Below, one piece after another: positions 43,953-52,636 of a stretch of DNA of 64,000 bases (position 1 is its first letter; every line of letters starts with the position of its first letter). A program made the position numbers and the translations under genes. The DNA is from Brevibacterium picturae (GTDB lineage: Bacteria; Actinomycetota; Actinomycetes; Actinomycetales; Brevibacteriaceae): contig NZ_LT629739.1 in the NCBI RefSeq assembly GCF_900105045.1, forward strand, positions 3,906,001-3,970,000, read 5' to 3'. The notes under the pieces were generated by a model, which worked only from the letters and a program-made list of their open reading frames with translations, was not told the origin of the DNA and searched no databases.

Positions 43953-45146
43953 TCAACCGGGCTTCGTCATCGGAGTATGTCCGCTCGTGCGGTTTCGGAC
44001 GCGACGGTCGGCGGCAAGAGACGTGAGGGCGACAGTGAGGGCCGCCAGCGCCAACAGGGCTCCGATCCAGCTCGGGGCGAGGAGGCCGGCTCCGGCGGAG
44101 ATACCGAGCCCACCGAGCCACGGGCCGAGCGCATTGCCCAGGTTGAAGGCCGAGATGTTGCTCGTGCTCGCCAACGTCGGTGCATGGTCGGTCAGGTTCA
44201 TCACGCGGGTCTGCAGGGCGGGGTTGATTACGAACGCTCCCACGCCGAACAGGGCAAGGGTGACCACCATCGCGATCTTATGACCAGCAGTGAGCGAGAA
44301 AGCGGCCAGGATCGCCGCGAGTCCGATCAGGCCGAGGCACAACGTGGCCATCAAGGACCGGTCGGCGAGTCGGCCACCGATGAGGCTACCGGCGAAGGTG
44401 CCGACGCCGAACAGGCCGAGCAGCGGGGCCACCCATCCGGGGGCGAAGCCGGTGACGTCGGTGAGCAACGGCGCAATATAGGTGTAGGCGGTGTACAGAC
44501 CGGCCTGGGACAGCATGGTCGTGGCTAGCGCCAGCCACACGCGAGTGTTGGCGAACGCGGACAGCTCCCGCCGCAGGTCCAGACCGCTTGATGAGCCGGG
44601 CTGTTTCGGCACGAGTACGGCCACACCGATCAGATCGACGATACCGAGGACGGCAACCGCGCCGAGGAAAGCAGCCCGCCACCCGATCTGCTGACCGAGG
44701 AAGGTGCCCAGCGGCACCCCGGCGATCGTCGCGATCGTCAGGCCACCGAACATAATCGAGATCGCCCGCGCCCGACGCCCAGATCCGACGAGATCGGCGG
44801 CGAGGACAGCCCCGATGCCGAAGAACGCCCCGTGCGCGACCGCGGTCACCACCCGGGCGGCCATCAGCACCTCGAACGACCCGGCGAGCGTGGCGACGAC
44901 CTCGCCGGCGATGAAGACCACCAGCAACCCGACTAGAGCGGACTTGCGGGGGATGCGGGTAGTGGCGGCGGTGATCAAGGGGGCACCGACCACCACGCCG
45001 AGGGCGAACACCGAGATCAGCCAGCCCGCCTGGGAAACCGGCACCCCGAACTCAGTGGACAGCTCGGGCAGCAGCCCCGCGACCATGAACTCCGTGGTCC
45101 CCAGGCTGAACACGGTCAGCCCGAGAACGAACACAGCCACAGGCAT
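43953..45146 (-). CDS. MFS exporter (DHA1, Cml/AraJ type)
   Basis: This 397-residue pump starts MPVAVFVLGLTVFSLGTTEF MVAGLL, which is characteristic of the chloramphenicol/sugar-efflux AraJ-like group. GAPLITAATTRIPRKSAL and AVAHGAFFGIGAVLAADLVG follow. Its start shares a base with the stop of the GlcG-like gene, so the two are coupled. It converges on the DHA2 pump. Substrate could be phenicol-like or sugar-like and is not determined. Confidence 0.85.
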   Translation of the reverse strand: MPVAVFVLGLTVFSLGTTEFMVAGLLPELSTEFGVPVSQAGWLISVFALGVVVGAPLITAATTRIPRKSALVGLLVVFIAGEVVATLAGSFEVLMAARVVTAVAHGAFFGIGAVLAADLVGSGRRARAISIMFGGLTIATIAGVPLGTFLGQQIGWRAAFLGAVAVLGIVDLIGVAVLVPKQPGSSSGLDLRRELSAFANTRVWLALATTMLSQAGLYTAYTYIAPLLTDVTGFAPGWVAPLLGLFGVGTFAGSLIGGRLADRSLMATLCLGLIGLAAILAAFSLTAGHKIAMVVTLALFGVGAFVINPALQTRVMNLTDHAPTLASTSNISAFNLGNALGPWLGGLGISAGAGLLAPSWIGALLALAALTVALTSLAADRRVRNRTSGHTPMTKPG

Positions 45147-45607
45147 CACAGATCCTCCCTTTCGTTCAGATCGTTTCGCGGTCGGTCGAACACGGTCAGC
45201 CCGGCGGCGGCGACGCGGACGTCCTCGCTCCAATGGCCGCCGGAAACGCCGATCGCCCCGACCACCTCCTCGTCGATCACGATGGGCAGCCCGCCGCCCA
45301 TCGGCACCAACCGGTCGATGCCGGTCGGCGCGCCAGCTGCCAGTACGGCGTCGGAGGCCAGCGCCTTCGACCACTGCTCGGTCGACATCTGCGACGCAGC
45401 GGCGGTGTAGGCCTTGTCCTGGGCTACCTGCACCGCGTTGAGCTTTGCGCCGTCCTGGCGTACGAATCCCTTCAATGCACCCGCGTGGTCGACCACTGCG
45501 ATGGCGAATCGCAGCTGCCCCTGAGCCACAGCGGCATCGTCGGCGGCCGCAATGATCCGTTGCGCCAACCCGGCGCTGATCGTTGAGATGCTCTCGACGT
45601 CGCTCAT
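45146..45607 (-). CDS. GlcG/HbpS-like (DUF336) protein
   Basis: This 153-residue protein matches the GlcG/HbpS family: LRFAIAVVDHAGALKGFVRQ near residue 32, DKAYTAAASQMSTEQWSKA and GGGLPIVIDEEVVGAIGVSG. Relatives bind heme or small molecules and sit beside degradative or efflux genes. It heads a two-gene operon with the MFS exporter. Its upstream region contains a 14-bp inverted repeat and was cut by the IS630 insertion. Confidence 0.85.
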   Translation of the reverse strand: MSDVESISTISAGLAQRIIAAADDAAVAQGQLRFAIAVVDHAGALKGFVRQDGAKLNAVQVAQDKAYTAAASQMSTEQWSKALASDAVLAAGAPTGIDRLVPMGGGLPIVIDEEVVGAIGVSGGHWSEDVRVAAAGLTVFDRPRNDLNEREDL

Positions 45608-45655
45608 TCCTGGCTCCTCTCCATCTGACGGGCACGCCCGCCACGACAGTTGGTA

Positions 45656-45669
45656 GTTCCATGTGGAAC
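45656..45669. promoter_or_regulatory. Inverted repeat upstream of the GlcG-like gene
   Basis: GTTCCA-tg-TGGAAC is a perfect 6+2+6 repeat 49 bp upstream of the GlcG-like start. A second repeat, ACAACTA-gac-TAGTTGT, can be rebuilt by removing the adjacent IS630 copy. Either may be the operator of this operon. Confidence 0.6.
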
Positions 45670-45679
45670 AACTAGACTA

Positions 45680-46802
45680 GTGGCGCGTGTCGTTAGTTTG
45701 TTTACGGTTTGGGGTTTGGGATCATGGGGGCATGGCGAATCGACCTGCTCCGGCTCTGGTATTGCGCGAGGGTGACCTCGAGCAGTTGCGACGGCTGATC
45801 CGTGCGTCGACGGTGAAGGCGGGGCTGGCGCAGCGGGCACGGATCGTGTTGCTGGCCGCCGAGGGGGTCTCGAACACCCAGATCGCCCAGACGGTGGGGG
45901 TCTCCCGGCCGACCGTGCTGGCCTGGCGGGACCGGTACCAGGTCAAGGGCATCGAGGGGCTGGAGGATGAGTCCCGCTCGGGACGGCCGCGCCAGGTCGA
46001 TCACGGGCAGATCGTCTCGGCCACGCTGGCTCCGCCGCCGAAGAAGTACGGGGTCACGCACTGGTCTTCGCGGCTGCTGGGCCGGCACCTGGGGATCAGT
46101 AACGGCACCATCGCCAAGGCCTGGCGGGAGTACGGGGTCCAGCCCTGGCGGAGCGAGACCTTCAAGTTCTCCACCGACCCGGAGCTGGTCGCCAAGGTCA
46201 CCGATGTGGTCGGGCTCTACCTGGAGCCTCCCGAGAACGCGATCGTGCTGTGCGTGGACGAGAAGTCCCAGATCCAGGCGCTGGATCGCACCGCACCGCT
46301 GCTGCCGATGCAGCCGGGGCTGCCCGAGCGCCGGACCCACGACTACAAGCGCCACGGGACCTCCACCCTGTTCGCCGCCCTGGAGATCGCCACCGGCACC
46401 GTGACCGCGGCCTGCAAGAAACGTCACCGCCATCAAGAGTTCCTGGCCTTCCTGAGGCAGGTCTCCCGCGCCTATCCCGATCAGGAGTTGCACCTGGTGA
46501 TGGACAACTACGCAGCCCACAAGACGCCAGAGGTCCGCGACTGGCTGAGCGCCCACCCCCGCGTCAAGTTCCACTTCACGCCCACGTCCGCTTCGTGGCT
46601 GAACCTGGTCGAGGTCTGGTTCTCGATCATCGAGAGACAGGCCATCCATCGCGGCAGCTTCGGCTCCGTCAAGGATCTCAACGCCAGGATCCGCGCCTTC
46701 ATCAACGGATGGAACGACCGCTGCCATCCCTTCGTCTGGACCAAGACCGCGGAGGAGATCCTCACGAAGGCAAACCGTAAACCCATCTCAAACACGCGCC
46801 AC
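45680..46802 (+). mobile_element. Complete IS630-family element
   Basis: The 1123-bp element starts gtggcgcgtg and ends cacgcgccac, with further inverted similarity (tttacggttt and aaaccgtaaa) inside. TA flanks both sides (45678-45679 and 46803-46804), the duplication typical of IS630/Tc1-mariner transposition. Everything needed for mobility appears intact, so the insertion may be recent. Confidence 0.9.
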
Positions 46803-46805
46803 TAG
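45732..46805 (+). CDS. IS630-family transposase
   Basis: This 357-residue DDE transposase has an N-terminal HTH (GVSNTQIAQTVGVSRPTVLA, then WRDRYQVKGIEGLEDE), a second HTH-like segment (RHLGISNGTIAKAWREYGVQ) and the DDE core: VLCVDEKSQIQALDR, LHLVMDNYAAHKTPEVRDWL and SWLNLVEVWFSIIERQAIHR. It appears intact. Unusually, its stop codon TAG is made from the target duplication TA plus the next host base (46803-46805), so the C-terminus depends on the insertion site. Confidence 0.92.
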   Translation: MANRPAPALVLREGDLEQLRRLIRASTVKAGLAQRARIVLLAAEGVSNTQIAQTVGVSRPTVLAWRDRYQVKGIEGLEDESRSGRPRQVDHGQIVSATLAPPPKKYGVTHWSSRLLGRHLGISNGTIAKAWREYGVQPWRSETFKFSTDPELVAKVTDVVGLYLEPPENAIVLCVDEKSQIQALDRTAPLLPMQPGLPERRTHDYKRHGTSTLFAALEIATGTVTAACKKRHRHQEFLAFLRQVSRAYPDQELHLVMDNYAAHKTPEVRDWLSAHPRVKFHFTPTSASWLNLVEVWFSIIERQAIHRGSFGSVKDLNARIRAFINGWNDRCHPFVWTKTAEEILTKANRKPISNTRH

Positions 46806-46835
46806 TTGTCGGCGATGGCCTTGATTCTGCTGAGC

Positions 46836-47381
46836 TCATGGGGAGCCGACGTGGGAGGGCGGCTGAGTGCCGACCTGGGTGTGCAGGTCGGCGAGGAGCA
46901 ACCGGAGCAGTTCCGTCAGGGCGGACTGCTGGTCTGGGGTAAGGCTAGAGACGAGGTCGGCCTCGCGGCCGAGTACCCGGTCCACGAGACCTTCGACGAG
47001 TTCATGGCCGGCGGGAGTGAGGGTGACCGCAACGGCGCGGGAGCCCGGGACTGGGCTGGCACGGACGACGAGGCCGTCCCGTTCGGCGCGGGCGACTCGT
47101 TGCGAGATCGCACCGGCACTGACGAGCGTGCGGTCGGCCAGCTGCCGGGTCGTCAGCCGGTAGGGCGGACCGCTGCGGCGCAGGACGCTGAGCAGGTCCA
47201 AGGTCGCCGGATCGGCCCCAGCCTCGGACAGTGTCCGCCGGCGATCCTCGCCGAGCAGCTTCGCGCACTGCCACACCCTGGTGACGATGCCAATGCCCTC
47301 CACCGGAGTGCTCGGCCGCTCGCGCAGCCAGGCCAGCGCCACGGCGTCCACCGGATCGTCCTCGTGCAGATGCTCACTCAT
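46836..47381 (-). CDS. MarR-family regulator
   Basis: This 181-residue MarR protein has a clear winged helix (YRLTTRQLADRTLVSAGAIS, QRVARAERDGLVVRASPVPG, SRAVAVTLTPAGHEL). It faces an SDR gene across a 37-bp perfect inverted repeat. Downstream, before the IS630 insertion, it would have lain immediately upstream of the GlcG-like/MFS operon on the same strand. It probably controlled both units. Confidence 0.88.
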   Translation of the reverse strand: MSEHLHEDDPVDAVALAWLRERPSTPVEGIGIVTRVWQCAKLLGEDRRRTLSEAGADPATLDLLSVLRRSGPPYRLTTRQLADRTLVSAGAISQRVARAERDGLVVRASPVPGSRAVAVTLTPAGHELVEGLVDRVLGREADLVSSLTPDQQSALTELLRLLLADLHTQVGTQPPSHVGSP

Positions 47382-47395
47382 CGACTGTCTCCCGG

Positions 47396-47432
47396 TTTAG
47401 GTCTAAACGTTATGCTAGCGTTTAGACCTAAA
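47396..47432. promoter_or_regulatory. Large perfect MarR operator
   Basis: TTTAGGTCTAAACG (47396-47409) and its exact reverse complement (47419-47432) flank nine bases. Each arm holds the smaller palindrome TTTAGGTCTAAA-like unit, so the site could take two MarR dimers. It lies between the MarR and SDR starts and covers both promoters. Confidence 0.85.
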
Positions 47433-47455
47433 CATACTAGATATGGAGGATGACC

Positions 47456-48181
47456 ATGACACGCACTGTTCTCGTGACGGGTGGCGGCACCGGCATCGGT
47501 CGTGCCGTCGCGGCGACCTTCGCCGCCGACGGCGACACCGTCGTCATCACCGGACGGCGCTCGGCACCGCTACAAGCCACAGCCGACGACTTTGGCTCCA
47601 GTGTTCAGGCAGTGGTCTGCGATGGCACCGACCCCGCCCAGGTCGACGAACTCGTAACCCAGCTGCCGGCAACGGTGGATGTGGTGGTGCACTGCGCCGG
47701 CGGCAACACGGACTTCGACCGCCCCTCCCCCGACGACTTGGCGTCCTTGGCCGCGAACTGGCGAGCCAACCTTGACGCCAACCTGCTCACCGCAGTCCTG
47801 ACAACCACCGCGGTCAGTGACAGGCTCGCTGCTGGCGGCACCGTCGTCAACATCGGGTCCATCGCCGCCGACAAGGGTGCCGGTGCCTACGGTGCCGCCA
47901 AGGCCGCCGTGGCGGCCTGGAACGTCGACCTCGCCGCCGAATTCGGGCCCAGGAGAATCACCGCCAACGTGGTCTCCCCCGGCTACATCGCCGACACCGA
48001 GTTCTTCCGCGACCAGCTCACCGATGAACGTCGCGACGCTCTCATCTCTGCCACCCACACCGGCCGCGCTGGCACTCCCGACGATGTCGCCGCCACGGTG
48101 CACTTCCTCGCCTCCCCGGCCGCCCGCCAGATCACCGGGCAGGTCATCGCGGTCAACGGCGGCGAGTGGTCCACCAGATAG
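47456..48181 (+). CDS. Short-chain dehydrogenase/reductase
   Basis: This 241-residue classical SDR has the NAD(P) motif VLVTGGGTGIGRAVAATFAA, NRR-type cofactor choice ITGRRSAP (NADP likely), VVHCAGGN for NNAG, and the catalytic Ser/Tyr/Lys in IGSIAADKGAGAYGAAKAAV. ATG 47456 leaves six bases to the ribosome-binding site GGAGG, better than the ATG at 47450. It is regulated by the divergent MarR. Reduction of a quinone or carbonyl toxin is likely. Confidence 0.88.
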   Translation: MTRTVLVTGGGTGIGRAVAATFAADGDTVVITGRRSAPLQATADDFGSSVQAVVCDGTDPAQVDELVTQLPATVDVVVHCAGGNTDFDRPSPDDLASLAANWRANLDANLLTAVLTTTAVSDRLAAGGTVVNIGSIAADKGAGAYGAAKAAVAAWNVDLAAEFGPRRITANVVSPGYIADTEFFRDQLTDERRDALISATHTGRAGTPDDVAATVHFLASPAARQITGQVIAVNGGEWSTR

Positions 48182-48341
48182 CGCACCTCGGGGCGCGCCG
48201 CGTCGATCGGACGCTCGTCAGCGGCGACAAGAGGCCGCACAGATCCACCAAGCGGATCGACCAAGCGGCTCTACCCGGTTCTTGTGCCCCCGCAGATGGT
48301 CCTGGAGACGAACTGCCCGCGCAGCAGCTGGGCGAACCGGT

Positions 48342-48845
48342 CTAGGGTTCCACCTGCAGAGCCCGTCCCGTCGCGGTGTCGCCGATGCCGTCGACGACTC
48401 CGGAGTAGAGCACTTGTCCGCCGTGGCGGCCAGGGCCGGGGCCAAGATCGATGAGCCAGTCGGCCACGCCGATCACCTCAAGGTTGTGCTCGAAGATGAC
48501 GACGGTGTGACCGTGGTCGATGAGGTCGTCGAGTACCGATATGAGCCGTGCGATGTCGCTGAGGTGAAGTCCCGTCGTCGGTTCGTCGAGGAGGTAGATG
48601 CTCGGCTCGGTCGCATCCCGCAGTTCCTTCGCGATCTTCACCCGCTGCGCCTCGCCACCCGAAAGCGTGTTGAGCGGCTGGCCAAGGTGAGATACCCCGG
48701 TCCGACCCGGTCGAGGTGGACGAGCCGCTTCCGTATCGCCGGCTCATCGAGCCGGTCGATGGCCTCGGTGACGCTCAGGTGCTCGACGTCGGCGATGGAC
48801 AGCCCGTCAACGGTGTGGGCACGCGCCTTGGCGGTAAATTTCGTC
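48342..48845 (-). pseudogene. UvrA-like protein, C-terminal part with frameshift
   Basis: Reading down from about 48845 the minus strand gives KFTAKARAHTVDGLSIADVE, LDEPAIRKRLVHLDRVGPGY, then a one-base loss near 48686 shifts the frame before LSGGEAQRVKIAKEL, YLLDEPTTGLHLSDIARLIS, VVIFEHNLEVIGVADWLIDL and GPGPGRHGG. This is the second ATPase half of a UvrA-like protein. The 5' two thirds are missing; the break abuts a WYL-regulator tail on the opposite strand. Confidence 0.82.
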
Positions 48846-48846
48846 C

Positions 48847-49050
48847 CCCGACGTCGCCGCCGCTCTGGCCTTCGAGTCGATGTCGGTCGAGGTGGTCAGC
48901 GAGCACCGGACGCGTGTGACGCTGCAGTGCGAGGACTGGCACTGGCTACTGTTCAATCTCAGCCACCTCGAGTGCGCCTTCACGATCGACGAGCCCGCCG
49001 AATGGTCCGAGGCGATCGAACGCTTCGCCGCGTCAGTGGCAGGAGGGTAA
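48847..49050 (+). pseudogene. WYL-domain regulator, C-terminal scrap
   Basis: A plus-strand frame of about 67 codons reads PDVAAALAFESMSVEVVSEH, RTRVTLQCEDWHWLLFNLSH, then ECAFTIDEPAEWSEAIERFA before its stop at 49050. This resembles the C-terminal extension of WYL-type (YafY-like) transcription factors. The start is missing, and the break touches that of the UvrA-like scrap, so one rearrangement removed both 5' ends. Confidence 0.55.
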
Positions 49051-49234
49051 GGCCGCCAGGTCATTATGGTCCGAACCCCCGAAGGGCGCGCGGGTTCCCA
49101 AAACTGTCCACCGGGCAACACGCAGGACCTGCCCGCTGTCCAGCATCCACGGCGATGGTGCTCGCTATACATTGAAGGACTGCGGATCGAACCACACGCC
49201 AACAGAAGGTGCAGCGGCTGCCAGGCGCGCGCTC

Positions 49235-49471
49235 TCAGACACCGAGTTCGATCGCGGCAACGGAGAGGTAGAACGGCGACGGGACCACGGGGCGCTGGCC
49301 GTGCTGGAGCTGCCGGACGGAACGGCCGCAAGCGGCCGCAGCGAGATCCGCGAGTTCGACGCGGGTCTGCTCGAAGGCGGACCAAACGTCACTCCAGGAA
49401 GGGCTCTCCCCGCGCTGATCCATGGTGACCTGGCCTTGACGACGACACAAATCGGCGACTGCCAGGAGCAC
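49235..49471 (-). CDS. Small hypothetical protein, possibly partial
   Basis: A 78-residue frame from GTG 49471 encodes LLAVADLCRRQGQVTMDQRG, SDVWSAFEQTRVELADLAAA and QHGQRPVVPSPFYLSVAAIE. Composition and codon use look coding, and the frame remains open some way upstream (AHIRPVENPAPTA), so the true start is unclear. No family is recognised. It sits in a zone of gene scraps and may itself be one. Confidence 0.4.
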   Translation of the reverse strand: MLLAVADLCRRQGQVTMDQRGESPSWSDVWSAFEQTRVELADLAAAACGRSVRQLQHGQRPVVPSPFYLSVAAIELGV

Positions 49472-49550
49472 GGCAGTTGGCGCTGGATTCTCGACCGGCC
49501 GAATGTGCGCATGTCCGGTTGACCATCGCTCCGTAACACACCGCGGCCCG

Positions 49551-50240
49551 TCATAGGTCGGCGATCAGTGAGAGCACTCGATCGGGTCCGTCATGCATCA
49601 TGACGTTGTGGGTGGTGTCCCAGCTGTGGACGATGAACTGTTCGTCGCCGCGCGCCCGGGCGGTCATCGCGGCCATCGGCGATTCGCCCGGCCAGTCGGT
49701 CGCCTCGACATAGTGCTTGACTGGCACCCGACGCCAGGCACCGGTCAGCTTCGAGGCCTGCATGAGACTGGCCAGCGGGTGTGGACGGGCGCGGTCGTCG
49801 AAGAACGGCATCGGATCCACGAAGGCCCCGGTGCGGGCCGAGCCGCTGACGTACCAGGCGTGCTCCTCCTCGTTGGTCATCGACCAGCTCGAGTCTCCGT
49901 CCTCGGGAACCAGTGCGTCGAGGTAGACCAGAGCGCGCACCCGGTCAGGCTCGGCGTCGGCGACGCCGCTGATGATGCTCCCGCCGTAGCTGTGTCCCAC
50001 CAGGACGACGTCGCGACCAGCGGGGGTGTCGGCCTGGACCGGCACGACGCGCAGCGCTGCGGTGACCTGCGCGACGTGGTCATCGAGGTTGATCGCCTCG
50101 CGCGGCGGCTCGGCCGCAGGGTCCAGCCCGATCGGGGTAGTCGGCAAGACGACATGGCCCAGGGCCTGCAGCTTCTCGACGAGCGGGTCCCACCACCAGC
50201 CGCCGTGGTTCGCTCCGGGCACGAGCAGGTACGTGGTCAT
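49551..50240 (-). CDS. Alpha/beta hydrolase
   Basis: This 229-residue protein has the alpha/beta-hydrolase core: YLLVPGANHGGWWWDPLVEK (oxyanion HG), the nucleophile elbow VLVGHSYGGSIISGVAD with Ser near 93, an acid candidate in YVEATDWPGES, and the terminal His in HSWDTTHNVMMHDGPDRV. It resembles small esterases of the salicylate-esterase/hydroxynitrile-lyase-like group. The ATG at 50240 is the natural start. No operon partner is present. Substrate is unknown. Confidence 0.85.
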   Translation of the reverse strand: MTTYLLVPGANHGGWWWDPLVEKLQALGHVVLPTTPIGLDPAAEPPREAINLDDHVAQVTAALRVVPVQADTPAGRDVVLVGHSYGGSIISGVADAEPDRVRALVYLDALVPEDGDSSWSMTNEEEHAWYVSGSARTGAFVDPMPFFDDRARPHPLASLMQASKLTGAWRRVPVKHYVEATDWPGESPMAAMTARARGDEQFIVHSWDTTHNVMMHDGPDRVLSLIADL

Positions 50241-50601
50241 ACTGTGTCTCCCTCGGGAATCGAAAGTCGCTTCGTCATTGTCACGACGTTGCCACGCGGC
50301 ACCGACACGACGCCAGCCTGACCGCGCCGCCCGCGATGACGGTAAGCATACGGGCGCTCTGTCTCGAGGTGGTTGAACTGCGGTCCGCCACTGCCTGCCC
50401 ATGGGCGGTGGTAGATGGACTTCCCTAAGCGTCGCTGGGCGGTCTCCACCCACTCGGATGAGAAGGGCCTGGCAAGGGCCTCCTGCGAGAAGGACCACGA
50501 CCCGGAGAGCCAGCTTCTGCAAGCCCGACTTGCGACGTTCCTCGCGGCCACCTGTGGAGCATGTGGCCTGCGCCAAGCTCCCGCCGGTAGCGTTGGGTGG
50601 C

Positions 50602-51843
50602 ATGAAGCCCCCGGCACCGGCGACCGCGACGAGCCCCTCCAGCGCCTCGGTGGCCCCGGGTGCGTCTCCGTCTCCCGGGTCGTGGTTTCGGGAGCGGATG
50701 TGGTTAGTGGATCTGCTCGTCGCGGTCGGCGTGTTTGTGTACAACCTGCCGACGATGCCGGCGTCTGCGCTGCACCTGATCGATAATCCGGGCGGCTATG
50801 CGGCGCTGACGGTCCTGTCGCTCGTCATGTGCGCGATCTACATTCTGCGCCGTCGCTTTCCGCTTGCCGTTCTGGGCGCGATGCTGGCACTCGCGTGTGC
50901 TCAGCTGTTGTTCGGCGCGCCAATCATCATGGCCGACATCATCCTGCTGTTCGCCGTCTACACCGTCGCCACGCGTTACGCCTGGACCGTGTCGCTGTCG
51001 GCAGCATTGGTCGTCGTCGGCTGGCTGCTGGCGGTTGTCATCCCGAACCTCGGGGACGACTTCATCGATGTCGGTCAGCTCGGCGTGCTGGTCGTCGTGA
51101 CGCTGTGGGTGTGGACGTGGGGCACACTGGTGCGGATTCGCCGCCAGTACACGTCCGGGTTGCAGGAGCGGGCCGAGCAGGCCGAGCGGGAGCGAGAGAC
51201 GAACGCGCGGATCGCGGTCACCAACGAGCGCGCCCGGATCGCCCGGGAGATCCACGACATCGTCTCGCACAGCCTCAGCGTCGTCGTGGTCATGTCCGAC
51301 GGAGCCGCCGCGAAGGTCGACTCGGAGCCCGAGCGTGCGAAGTCGGCGATGCTCGGCGTGCGGGACACGGGCCGGACGGCGCTGACGGAGATGCGGCGCA
51401 TGCTCGGGGTGCTGCGCGATGACGAGCCCGGATCCCACGCCCCGCAACCGGGCATCGGTCAGCTCGACGCCTTGGTCGAGCAATCCCGCGCGGCCGGCCT
51501 GCCGGTCACGCTGGCCATCGAGGGTGAAGCAACCTCAGTGCCGGACGGCGTCGGGCTGACGATCTATCGGCTGGTGCAGGAGGCCCTGACGAACATGCGC
51601 AAGCACGCCGGTCCGAACCTCACGCGCGCCGACGTGAGGCTGGAGTACCGGCAGGACGAAGTCGAAGTCTGTATCACCGACAACGGACAGGGACCGGTGA
51701 ACGACCGGCCGGACTCCAACGGGCACGGCCTCGTCGGCATGCGCGAACGCGTGGCCGCACACGGCGGCACCTTCACGGCCGGGGCGCGTGAGTCCAGCGG
51801 GTTCGAGATCACCGCCGTGCTGCCGGTAGAGGGAGGATCATGA
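50602..51843 (+). CDS. Sensor histidine kinase (HisKA_3, module 1)
   Basis: This 413-residue kinase has four to five N-terminal membrane helices with almost no extracellular domain, a coiled segment (QERAEQAERERETNARI), the phospho-acceptor box IAREIHDIVSHSLSVVVV and a HATPase domain ending CITDNGQGP and NGHGLVGMRERVAAHGG. The short sensor suits intramembrane sensing of cell-envelope stress or of the transporter. The ATG at 50602 follows GGGTGG. It overlaps the response regulator gene by ATGA. Confidence 0.88.
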   Translation: MKPPAPATATSPSSASVAPGASPSPGSWFRERMWLVDLLVAVGVFVYNLPTMPASALHLIDNPGGYAALTVLSLVMCAIYILRRRFPLAVLGAMLALACAQLLFGAPIIMADIILLFAVYTVATRYAWTVSLSAALVVVGWLLAVVIPNLGDDFIDVGQLGVLVVVTLWVWTWGTLVRIRRQYTSGLQERAEQAERERETNARIAVTNERARIAREIHDIVSHSLSVVVVMSDGAAAKVDSEPERAKSAMLGVRDTGRTALTEMRRMLGVLRDDEPGSHAPQPGIGQLDALVEQSRAAGLPVTLAIEGEATSVPDGVGLTIYRLVQEALTNMRKHAGPNLTRADVRLEYRQDEVEVCITDNGQGPVNDRPDSNGHGLVGMRERVAAHGGTFTAGARESSGFEITAVLPVEGGS

Positions 51844-52511
51844 CGGTTCGGGTGGTGTTGGTCGATGACCAGGAGATGATCCGGAGGGGGCTACGGATGG
51901 TGCTGGAGTCCCAGCCGGGCATCGAAGTCGTCGGCGAGGCCGATGACGGCGACACCGCGCTGGAGGTGCTCGATCGGGTCGAAGCCGACGTGGTGCTCAT
52001 GGACGTGCGGATGCCGCAGATGAACGGCGTGGAGGCGACACACCGCATCAGGGAGCGGGAGGATGCGCCGAAGGTGCTGATCCTGACGACCTTCGATCTC
52101 GACGAATACGCCTACGATGGGCTCCGGGCCGGTGCCTCGGGATTCCTGCTCAAGGACACTCCGATCGAAGATGTCACCGCGGCGATCCAGCACATCCACA
52201 ATGGCGACGCTGTGGTCGCGCCGAGCACCACCAAGCGGCTGCTCGACCACTTCACCAGGTCGCGACCGCCGGCATCAGATGACGAGGACACGGGCGTTCG
52301 GCTTACGGAGCTGACCCCGCGGGAGCATGAGGTGCTTTGGTTGATCGCTCGCGGGATGTCGAACGGCGAGATCGCCGCTGAACTCGTGCTGGCCGAGGGC
52401 ACGGTCAAGGTCCACGTCGGTCGCATCCTCACCAAGCTGGGCCTGCGCGACCGGGTCCAGGCCGTCGTCCTCGCCTACGAGACCGGGCTGGTCGAGGCCG
52501 GCGAGCACTGA
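51840..52511 (+). CDS. NarL/LuxR-type response regulator (module 1)
   Basis: A 223-residue response regulator. The receiver domain holds VVLVDDQEMI, the phospho-acceptor in DVVLMDVRMP (near residue 54) and the lysine in GFLLKDTP. A GerE/LuxR helix-turn-helix follows (LTPREHEVLWLIARGMSNGE, VKVHVGRILTKL). It is coupled to the kinase. The ABC exporter genes start 125 bp downstream and are the likely target. Confidence 0.9.
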   Translation: MTVRVVLVDDQEMIRRGLRMVLESQPGIEVVGEADDGDTALEVLDRVEADVVLMDVRMPQMNGVEATHRIREREDAPKVLILTTFDLDEYAYDGLRAGASGFLLKDTPIEDVTAAIQHIHNGDAVVAPSTTKRLLDHFTRSRPPASDDEDTGVRLTELTPREHEVLWLIARGMSNGEIAAELVLAEGTVKVHVGRILTKLGLRDRVQAVVLAYETGLVEAGEH

Positions 52512-52636
52512 GTCACCCGGGCTGTCCGGATATCACTTCAGGCATACGAGCACAGCGATGTACCTCGTGAGACATAGCCGGAAGATACGCCTGTAGCCAG
52601 ACGATTCCCCGGCGGTGCTTCCGGGATCGTAGAGGT

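Noticed and set aside
45702..46727. 341-codon frame antisense to the IS630 transposase
   Set aside because: Asp/Gly-rich shadow frame; the sense strand has all DDE motifs and terminal repeats.
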